Source of the DNA: an uncultured Pedobacter sp.
Lineage (GTDB): Bacteria > Bacteroidota > Bacteroidia > Sphingobacteriales > Sphingobacteriaceae
NCBI GenBank assembly: GCA_946478755.1
Contig: CAMLDJ010000034.1
Coordinates: 1-31,772 of the forward strand
Reading direction: 5' to 3'
Length of the DNA stretch: 31,772 nucleotides
Made by a program: the position numbers and the translations under genes. Below, in pieces: positions 17,489 through 24,349 of the stretch (position 1 is its first letter; the number at the start of each line of letters is the position of its first letter). The notes under the pieces are model-generated. The model was not told the DNA's origin. It saw only the letters and a list, made by a program, of their open reading frames with translations, and searched no databases.

Positions 17489-20400
17489 ATGATGAATAAA
17501 AAACGATACTGGTTTGAAGGCGTTCCGCATGTGTTATTGCTCTTCACGCTTTTCACGCTCTTCACGCTCTCCACGCTCTCCACTGCAAATCTGTTTGCCC
17601 AGTCGACGATTGACCTGACAGAGCGGTTTGATCACGCAAACCGCAAACTAATGGTTACGGGGCGCGGCTCGGTGAAAGTAGCGCAGGGCGTTTTAATAAG
17701 TAAAGATGCATACGCTTCTTTTGGTGATGCCCAAATGGAAAATTACGAGTTTAGCTTTAAAGCTCGTACTCCTGTAAAAGAAAAGGAAGTACAGATCTGG
17801 TCGGGGTTCAGGGCCTCCGGCAGAAACGACAGGTATATCCTGGGTTTAAGAGGCGGTGTCCAGAACGACTTGTACCTGGCCCGCCTGGGTTATATGGGCA
17901 CAGATGATCACCTGGCTTTGAGGCATCTCAATTTTCCATTGGTACCGGGCAAATGGTACGACATTAAAGTGCAGATTGCCGGAAACCGGATCAAGGTATT
18001 TTTAAATAAAGAGGTGCTGCCATGGATTGATGTGAAAGATCCATATAGCTCATTTTCAGCAAAAGGAAAAGTGATACTCGGTGGAAGCTGGATCACAACT
18101 GAATTTGACGACCTGCAAATTAAACCCTTAAAAGCAGGTGAATTTAAGGCCGGACCGGTGAAAGAATATACAGTCAAACAGGCAGATAAAGAACAAAAGA
18201 GAATAAAAGAAAGAGCCGCCTACAAACCGGTCCTGGTTAAAAACATCAATGCTCCCAGAACAAAAATAGCGCTGGACGGTAACTGGCTTTTTAGTCCGGG
18301 TTACGAGACTGGAAATACAGCCGAAGCAATACAACCTGGAACTTCGGACAAAGACTGGCATGTGATGGTGGTACCTCAGTTCTGGAACCCAAACCGCGAG
18401 TGGCTGCATGGTGAAAAATACAATACAGCCAGTAAAGGGGTTTCTGATAACTATTACCAAAAGGAAATCGAGCGTTGCGAAGGCTATACTTTTGATTATA
18501 AAAAGACCGATGTTGCTTATTATCGTCAGTGGATAGAATTGCCGGAAAATATCAACGGCAGATACCTGGAGCTGACTTTCGATGCTGTATCTAAAATTGG
18601 AGAGGTATTTATCAATGGCAAAAGGGCAGCAGCCCCGCACATTGGTATGTTTGGCGAGTTTAAGGTCAACGCGACGCCCTTTTTAAAACCGGGTAAAAAC
18701 CTGGTGGTGGTCAAAGTTTCCAGGGATTATGTAAAAGACATTAAGGATGCGGATGTGGTGACTGATGTGGCAGTTACGGTACCGGTAACCAATAAAATGT
18801 TGAAAGATCTGGCCCATGGTTTTTACAACGATGATCCTGCGGGCATCTGGCAGCCTGTAGCGCTGGTAATTACAGATCCGGTGAGAATTACAGCTGTATT
18901 TATTAAGCCTAAACTTACCGGGGCCAACATGGAGGTTACCGTTAAAAACAACGGCAACCAGCAGCAATATTTTAATATTGGTACGGCTATAGCCGAAGAT
19001 CAAACAAAGAAGAAGTTATATACGGCGGTAGACCTGAAAGGATTGAACCTGAAGGCAGGAGAAGAGAGGACTTTTACCTACAGCGTTACGAATTTAAAAC
19101 CCCTGCTGTGGGAGCCGGCTACACCGAATCTATATGATTTCAGCTTTATGGTCAATACGGATGCTAAGGAAACCGACCGACTTACGATTCAGTCGGGCTT
19201 CCGTACATTTGAAGCGAAAGGCGATTTCTTTTACCTGAACGGGAAGCAATATTGGCTGAGGGGTGGTAACCACACCCCAATGTCGCTGGCGCCAAATGAT
19301 ACGGCACTGGCCAATCAGTTCAATAAACTCCTGCATGAGGGGAATATTGCCATCACCAGGACACACACGGCTCCTTACAATGAATTGTGGCTGTCCTCCT
19401 CAGATAAAAATGGGGTGGGTGTAAGTTACGAAGGTGGATGGCCATGGCTGATGATCAAAAGCAGCATGCCTGATCCGAAGCTGATAGGATTGTGGAAGAA
19501 TGAATTTTACGACCTGCTGAAGAAATATAGAAACCATCCCTCGCTGTTGTTCTTGACGGTGAACAACGAGATGAAGTTCTACGATAATGATCCCGACTTG
19601 GAGCAGGCCAAACTAAAAATGGGTATTATTTCGGATGTGGTAAAGCATATGCGGCAGATAGATCCAACCAGGCCGATTTGTTTCGATTCCAATTATACCC
19701 GTAACGAGAAGAAGTTTGGCAAATCATTTTTTGATCATATTGACGATGGGGATATAGACGATCACCACTGGTACATCAACTGGTATCATGGTTCTATTTT
19801 TTCTGAATTTAACGGGGAATGGCAAAGCAAGTTTAAAAATCCCGGCAGGCCATTGATCAGTCAGGAATTTTCGACTGGTTACGCGAGTGAAACCGGGCAC
19901 CCAACGCGTTTTTACACTTATGTTCACCAAAACCCGGCAAGTCTTGTGGGCAATTATGCCTACGAATACGCAAATCCTGAGTATTTCCTGAAAGCACAGA
20001 CTTTTATTACCAAAGAATCGGCCGAGGCGATCAGAAGAACAAATGAAAAAGCAGCGGGGATTTTACATTTCGCAGCATTAACCTGGTTTAAAAACATTTA
20101 TCAGGCGGATAAGATCGCACCACACCCGAGTTATTATGCCATGAAAAAAGCATTGCAGCCAATTTTAGTTTCTGCCGAATTGTGGGGAAGGCATTTTTAC
20201 GCTGGAACACAATTGCCAGTCCGGATTTATGTGGTTAATGATAGTGAGCAGGGGGCTGATCTGCCGGAAACAGAATTACAATGGGCGATACAAGGTGTTG
20301 ATAGTAAAACCATTGCATCGGGTAAGGAAAAAATAGCACCGGTAGGCTATTATGGACGTAAATTTATTGAACCGAAGATTACCATTCCTGCATCATTACC

Positions 20401-21154
20401 GGCTTCAAGAGTTAACGGCAGACTGGTACTAAAACTGGTTGAAAAAGGGAAGGTGGTTTCTGAAAATGATTACGAACTGTTGCTGTCTGACAAGAAATGG
20501 CTGGGAACAGACGCCCTGAAAGGAAAAAATATCTTGTTGGTCGACCGCTCCGGGCAGGTGGCTTCCATTGCGGCTGATCTGGGCATCGCTCATAAAAAAT
20601 CAGGCACCATAGCAGAAGCCTTAAAAGAGAAAGCAGATGTTTTGATTTTAGCACATCTCGATTCCCTCCATACTTCTGAAAACGAACTGGACCAGGTTAA
20701 AGCCTTTGTGGCTGGTGGCGGAAAGCTGTTGCTGTTAAATTCGGGCAGAATTGCTGTGTCGTTATTCCCGGAGCAGATACGTGATGTGTTCAAGGAAAAT
20801 GGGGAGATTGTTTCTATTGAGGTGCCCGAATCGCCGGTATTTGACGACATTGAGCCGATGGATACCAGATATTTCAACAACAACAAAAGAGAAATTCCAC
20901 TGGTGATTAGAAATTCTTACAGGATCAATAGGGGAGCGCAGGTGGAACCGCTGGCCTCATTCCTGAAAATTCATGGGTATCTGGAGGGTGATATTTATGA
21001 ACGTACCAAAAAGATGGATGCGATGAGGGGTTTCCCAATTGTTAAAATAAATAGTAAGGGAGCAGCCATCCTGTCTGAAATCCTATTCGAAAAAGCGACT
21101 ACAGATCCCGTAGCAGGTAAACTACTGATCAACATGATCCGCGCTCTGCTGTAG
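17489..21154 (+). CDS. Large GH2 family glycosidase with N-terminal LamG/DUF1080-like domain and C-terminal GATase-like domain
   Basis: The 1221-residue product has an unusual repeated signal peptide ending LFAQ near residue 38. A concanavalin-like sandwich resembling DUF1080/LamG modules follows at about 45-215. The GH2 sugar-binding jelly-roll (about 255-450) and Ig-like domain (about 460-575) lead into a TIM barrel (about 580-880). Catalytic-type glutamates are Glu694 in LTVNNEMKF (acid/base) and Glu793 in LISQEFSTGY (nucleophile). The C-terminal part has a beta-sandwich and a Rossmann-like GATase fold (about 1010-1110, VLILAHLDSLH). GH2 covers beta-galactosidase, beta-mannosidase and beta-glucuronidase, so the exact sugar is not predictable; beta-mannosidase or beta-galactosidase would fit its neighbours. 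It is the last gene of the plus-strand operon, followed after 26 bp by an intrinsic terminator. Confidence 0.88.
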   Translation: MMNKKRYWFEGVPHVLLLFTLFTLFTLSTLSTANLFAQSTIDLTERFDHANRKLMVTGRGSVKVAQGVLISKDAYASFGDAQMENYEFSFKARTPVKEKEVQIWSGFRASGRNDRYILGLRGGVQNDLYLARLGYMGTDDHLALRHLNFPLVPGKWYDIKVQIAGNRIKVFLNKEVLPWIDVKDPYSSFSAKGKVILGGSWITTEFDDLQIKPLKAGEFKAGPVKEYTVKQADKEQKRIKERAAYKPVLVKNINAPRTKIALDGNWLFSPGYETGNTAEAIQPGTSDKDWHVMVVPQFWNPNREWLHGEKYNTASKGVSDNYYQKEIERCEGYTFDYKKTDVAYYRQWIELPENINGRYLELTFDAVSKIGEVFINGKRAAAPHIGMFGEFKVNATPFLKPGKNLVVVKVSRDYVKDIKDADVVTDVAVTVPVTNKMLKDLAHGFYNDDPAGIWQPVALVITDPVRITAVFIKPKLTGANMEVTVKNNGNQQQYFNIGTAIAEDQTKKKLYTAVDLKGLNLKAGEERTFTYSVTNLKPLLWEPATPNLYDFSFMVNTDAKETDRLTIQSGFRTFEAKGDFFYLNGKQYWLRGGNHTPMSLAPNDTALANQFNKLLHEGNIAITRTHTAPYNELWLSSSDKNGVGVSYEGGWPWLMIKSSMPDPKLIGLWKNEFYDLLKKYRNHPSLLFLTVNNEMKFYDNDPDLEQAKLKMGIISDVVKHMRQIDPTRPICFDSNYTRNEKKFGKSFFDHIDDGDIDDHHWYINWYHGSIFSEFNGEWQSKFKNPGRPLISQEFSTGYASETGHPTRFYTYVHQNPASLVGNYAYEYANPEYFLKAQTFITKESAEAIRRTNEKAAGILHFAALTWFKNIYQADKIAPHPSYYAMKKALQPILVSAELWGRHFYAGTQLPVRIYVVNDSEQGADLPETELQWAIQGVDSKTIASGKEKIAPVGYYGRKFIEPKITIPASLPASRVNGRLVLKLVEKGKVVSENDYELLLSDKKWLGTDALKGKNILLVDRSGQVASIAADLGIAHKKSGTIAEALKEKADVLILAHLDSLHTSENELDQVKAFVAGGGKLLLLNSGRIAVSLFPEQIRDVFKENGEIVSIEVPESPVFDDIEPMDTRYFNNNKREIPLVIRNSYRINRGAQVEPLASFLKIHGYLEGDIYERTKKMDAMRGFPIVKINSKGAAILSEILFEKATTDPVAGKLLINMIRALL
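17543..17578 (+). repeat. 9-bp tandem repeat inside the GH2 signal-peptide coding sequence
   Basis: Four adjacent 9-bp units (TTCACGCTT, TTCACGCTC, TTCACGCTC, TCCACGCTC) encode the hydrophobic core FTLFTLFTLSTL of the signal peptide, and a decayed fifth unit follows at 17579-17587. Because the unit is three codons long, copy-number change keeps the frame but alters the length of the export signal. Confidence 0.85.
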
Positions 21155-21180
21155 AAGTAGTCAAGCTGAATAAAATGTAC

Positions 21181-21217
21181 AAAGGGCTGTTCCGTGATCA
21201 ATGGAGCAGCCTTTTTT
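21181..21217 (+). terminator. Intrinsic terminator of the glycosidase operon
   Basis: The arm GGCTGTTCC (21185-21193) pairs with GGAGCAGCC (21203-21211) through nine pairs including one G-U, with a 9-nt loop. The stem is extended outward by A-T and G-T pairs. Six T residues follow at 21212-21217. It lies 26 bp after the GH2 stop codon. Confidence 0.85.
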
Positions 21218-21240
21218 ACGCCAAATAAGGGGAAACGCGT

Positions 21241-21399
21241 TAATATATTTTAGGGGAAGCAAGATGCTTCCTTTGAAAAGCTGTTGCGAAGGTGCGAAAG
21301 CCTCGTGAATAAACTACAGTGGAAGACAAGGTTCCCAGTCTGTGGTCCGGTGCCGGTAGCGTATTACCACTCATGCCGGATCGGCGGCAGGGCTTTTTT
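21241..21399 (+). ncRNA. Unassigned structured segment between convergent operons, candidate small RNA
   Basis: This non-coding stretch has more pairing than expected for a spacer. GGAAGCA-AGA-TGCTTCC (21255-21271) forms a 7-bp hairpin. GC-GAAA-GC (21294-21301) is a GNRA-type tetraloop. GGTCCGG (21344-21350) pairs with CCGGATC (21376-21382) and encloses GGTA-GCGTAT-TACC (21355-21368). A T6 run at 21394-21399 follows GC-rich sequence and could end a transcript. I do not recognise a known RNA family (not TPP, cobalamin, tmRNA, SRP or 6S-like). No promoter is defined, and a decayed mobile-element remnant is another possibility. Confidence 0.35.
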
Positions 21400-21458
21400 G
21401 CAGGAAGAGGATGCTCATCATTAAGCGATATTAAAGAAACGGCAGGTTTATAACCGGT

Positions 21459-21505
21459 AAAACAGCGAAGGCTGTCTCAAGCACTGAGACAGCCTTCGCT
21501 GTTTT
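21459..21505. terminator. Perfect 21-bp-stem hairpin, bidirectional terminator between convergent operons
   Basis: Bases 21459-21479 are the exact reverse complement of 21485-21505, with the 5-nt loop AGCAC. The plus strand ends the stem in T5 (21502-21506) and the minus strand ends it in T4, so it can stop transcription from both sides. It lies 22 bp beyond the stop of the minus-strand BACON/LRR gene and is a second stop for read-through from the GH2 operon. Confidence 0.85.
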
Positions 21506-21527
21506 TAATCGGATTAAAGAGACGGTA

Positions 21528-22991
21528 TTATGGACATTTTGTAAAGCCAAACCCTGCCTGTTGCGGGCAGATGTTGTTGGGTACATTCCAGTTGCCAAAC
21601 TTGGGATGGGTTAACATATCGGGTGGTAAATCTCCCGTGAATTTGTTCAGCTTCAATTCCAATGAGTTCAGGTTCGGCATTTTGCTGAAAACATTTGCAG
21701 GAATAGGGCCGATAAAATTAGAGGTATGCATCTGAAGTAAATTCAGTGCGGTCAGATTTGCGAATTCAACCGGAATAGTGCCAGTTAAACCCGATCTGCT
21801 TAAAACCAAATTAGTCAGTTTTCTAAGGTTGCCCATTGAAGGAGGAATGGTACCTGTTAATTGCTGGTTATTGTTATTCATGTCGATCTGCGTCACTTCG
21901 CTCAGGTAACCGATAGCAGGGGGAATAGGGCCTTTAAGGTTTCTGGCTGCTAAATTGATCCTGGTCACACGGTCTACACCATTTACTTTGGCTACGGTTA
22001 CTCCGTTCCAGTTGGTCGATGCTGTAGCTTGCTCTAAAGGTGCGGTGATGTTCCACTTGCTCCCAGACCAGCTTGCGCCACCCATGCTCTCGTAAATTGC
22101 AATCAGTACTTGTCTGTCCAGTTCCGTTCCAATCGCTATCCCGGTTTGTTTTATCTGAATGCCAACATTCACCAGGCCATAAGTAATGGTCATTGTTCCG
22201 GTCAGGTCTACAAAGTTATTTTTCGGCGCAGTAAGGGTCAGTTTGTTGCCATCACGCTGAACAGTAAACCAGGTGCTGGTTTCGCCTACGGTATAAGTCC
22301 ATTGCTGATTGGTCGCTATGGTAATCACTTCGCTGGCACCCTCTCTGCTAAACTGAAGGTTTTTCTTATCAATTTCAAACTCAATCGTTCCTTTTTGAGA
22401 AACGGTAATGGACTTGTTAAAAACAGGCGACTCTGCATTAATGATCACTACAGCTGTACGCTCACCCTCTCCAGGATTTGCGGCCGCCATCAGTTTTACC
22501 TGATTTCCGGTTATTTCCCAGGTTAACCAGCTGGCATCAGTGCTCAGCGTCCAGTTCATGTTGCTGTTGATCATGACGATATCATCGCCGCCCGGATTAG
22601 TAAATTTGAGCATAGGTTTATCCACGATAATGGTAGGCGTATCGCCATGCTGCTTCAGCACGATAATCTTACTCAGGCTTTTATCGGCACTCACAATTTT
22701 TATTTTGGCCACCCGCTGGTATAAACTTGCGTTTTCTTCCAGGACCAGTTCCACCTGTCCGTCTTTTTTTGTGGCCGTGATCCAGGTTTGCGTAGTCAGG
22801 TTTTCTATGGCCCAGTCGCTGTTGTCTGAAATGGAAACGGCGAAATTTCCTGCTTTATCTGTATTCAGGTACTCATAAACATCTCTTTCGATGTTCAGGG
22901 TAGGTTTAGTGGGGATTTCGGTTTTATCTTTTGAACAATTGGTCAGGACAATCATCAGGATGGTCAGACCGAAAATCAATGTTCTTTTCAT
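21528..22991 (-). CDS. Surface lipoprotein with three BACON domains and plant-type leucine-rich repeats
   Basis: The 487-residue product has a lipoprotein signal with Cys19 (IVLTNCSKD). Three BACON-like beta-sandwiches follow at about 31-116, 118-203 and 204-283, each with the paired-Trp signature (SDWAIENLTTQTWIT, MNWTLSTDASWLTW, QQWTYTVGETSTWFTV). From about 290 the chain resembles a plant-type LRR N-cap (LIAIYESMGGASWSGSKWN, then NWNGV). About four LRRs with the GxIP signature follow (LKGPIPPAIGYLSEVTQIDM, GTIPPSMGNLRKLTNLVL, GTIPVEFANLTALNLLQM, GPIPANVFSKMPNLNSLEL). No catalytic domain is seen. As last gene of the susCD operon, a surface glycan-binding role is most likely; BACON modules elsewhere often act as spacers or mucin/carbohydrate binders. 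It lies 49 bp after the GH99-fold lipoprotein gene. Confidence 0.85.
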   Translation of the reverse strand: MKRTLIFGLTILMIVLTNCSKDKTEIPTKPTLNIERDVYEYLNTDKAGNFAVSISDNSDWAIENLTTQTWITATKKDGQVELVLEENASLYQRVAKIKIVSADKSLSKIIVLKQHGDTPTIIVDKPMLKFTNPGGDDIVMINSNMNWTLSTDASWLTWEITGNQVKLMAAANPGEGERTAVVIINAESPVFNKSITVSQKGTIEFEIDKKNLQFSREGASEVITIATNQQWTYTVGETSTWFTVQRDGNKLTLTAPKNNFVDLTGTMTITYGLVNVGIQIKQTGIAIGTELDRQVLIAIYESMGGASWSGSKWNITAPLEQATASTNWNGVTVAKVNGVDRVTRINLAARNLKGPIPPAIGYLSEVTQIDMNNNNQQLTGTIPPSMGNLRKLTNLVLSRSGLTGTIPVEFANLTALNLLQMHTSNFIGPIPANVFSKMPNLNSLELKLNKFTGDLPPDMLTHPKFGNWNVPNNICPQQAGFGFTKCP

Positions 22992-23040
22992 AATCTTATT
23001 GTTAAACGGTTAATCAGAATAGGTTTATTGGTCCAAAGCC

Positions 23041-24309
23041 TTATTTTACTTTGAACTCATCGCGCACGATATCCAGATATTTTGTGCCATATCCTTCACC
23101 GTAATCGACTACAGTCGGTTCAATCTGCGAATCCCACTGCCAGTTGTTCAGCGATTCAATTAACACCATGCGGCTGTTTCCTAAATTCATTTTGGCCACA
23201 TTGCAGCGTTCTCTGAATTCACTTTCTTTTTTTCTTATGGCCGGATAATTGTACTCCGGGGTTGCGTTATTGATGTTTAAGGTATAAGAAGGTGAGGCCG
23301 AAGGGATAAAATCAATCCCGAAGCTCTTAGATAGGTAATCTTTATTCAGTTTAAAATTTTCGTTGATCAGACGATTTAGCAGATAGGTCCTGTCCCAGCC
23401 CGTAGCACCAGCACCAACATTACACATGTTGTCCATGGTCACTGCATCCGCTTTACCACGCATAAAGAAATATTCAAAACGGGCCGATGGCGTCCACTGT
23501 GTTTGGCGGGCGATGATGTACACATCTTTTCCGGTTTGTTCTTTGATCACGCTTCGGATATTGTCATATACTTTCTTGCTGTCTTCCGTATACAGCCGGT
23601 CTGCACCCAAAAATACCAGTACCGGACGGTCCTGGAAATGGTAATAGGTTTCGTCTTTAAAATAAAGTGAGATCCGTTTCAGGAAGTTGTACAGCCGGTC
23701 TTCGCGGCTTACCGATATACTCTGTCCGTTGATGTTGTATACTGAAGCAGGAGCGCCTTCCAGCAGCAGGTTGTTGCTCAAGCCTGCACTGAAGTTATTG
23801 ATATCTACCGATATGGCATATTTCAACTCTCCCATGTTTACCGATGGCAGGTTAAAGTTATGCTCGGCCAGCATGTTTACAATTAAAGAATCTGTACCAT
23901 TCAGGTTATTGGGAAACATCGCATTCGCGTTTTCTTTCATTGGCGGACTGATCACAAAGTCAATCCTCGCTGTTTTTGCATATTCGACAATTCTGGCCAT
24001 GTTCAATGCACCAGCCTCTGTTGGCCTTAAGTCATAGCGGCCAAGTTCCGGCTTTACATAAGGGCCCAATTTTCCGGTAGCCACATCATATTTTTCGGTA
24101 ATCCTTGTCCATTTAATCTCATCAGTGACCAAGGTGCCCGATGGCTCATATATATATGCGCCAACCGGTATGTCGCTGGTCACAGCTACTTTCGGGATCT
24201 CATAGTTTAGCGGATAATCATCAATTGATGGACCAGTATCTTTTTTACAGGAAATGGCCATAGTCAAAACTAACAATCCCATCAATGACATTTTAATGTT
24301 TCTTTTCAT
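23041..24309 (-). CDS. GH99/WbsX-like TIM-barrel lipoprotein lacking the usual catalytic glutamates; likely glycan-binding protein
   Basis: I choose the ATG at 24309 because it gives a typical lipoprotein signal, MKRNIKMSLMGLLVLTMAISCKKD, with Cys21. The frame is open up to 24396, but the extra residues overlap susD and carry no signal. The mature protein of about 400 residues resembles the GH99-like/WbsX clan: IPVGAYIYEP, RPVLVFLGADRLY and a closing ESLNNWQWDSQIEPT followed by YGEGYGTKYLDIVRDEF. In GH99 enzymes that block reads NEWHEGTQIEP, with two catalytic Glu. Here the matching positions are Asn389 (23143-23145) and Trp392 (23134-23136), while the flanking Asn, Trp and QIEP are kept. The simplest inference is a dead-enzyme scaffold retained for binding, in the position where SusE/SusF-type binding proteins sit. 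Catalysis by other residues is not excluded. Confidence 0.75.
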   Translation of the reverse strand: MKRNIKMSLMGLLVLTMAISCKKDTGPSIDDYPLNYEIPKVAVTSDIPVGAYIYEPSGTLVTDEIKWTRITEKYDVATGKLGPYVKPELGRYDLRPTEAGALNMARIVEYAKTARIDFVISPPMKENANAMFPNNLNGTDSLIVNMLAEHNFNLPSVNMGELKYAISVDINNFSAGLSNNLLLEGAPASVYNINGQSISVSREDRLYNFLKRISLYFKDETYYHFQDRPVLVFLGADRLYTEDSKKVYDNIRSVIKEQTGKDVYIIARQTQWTPSARFEYFFMRGKADAVTMDNMCNVGAGATGWDRTYLLNRLINENFKLNKDYLSKSFGIDFIPSASPSYTLNINNATPEYNYPAIRKKESEFRERCNVAKMNLGNSRMVLIESLNNWQWDSQIEPTVVDYGEGYGTKYLDIVRDEFKVK

Positions 24310-24349
24310 CGTGATTATTTCTATATAGATAATCTTCATTATTCTGTTT

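Noticed and set aside
21285..21399. Cobalamin or TPP riboswitch, tmRNA, SRP RNA or RNase P RNA in the convergent spacer
   Set aside because: None of the conserved core sequences of these families could be found, and a riboswitch would not be expected downstream of two convergent operons.
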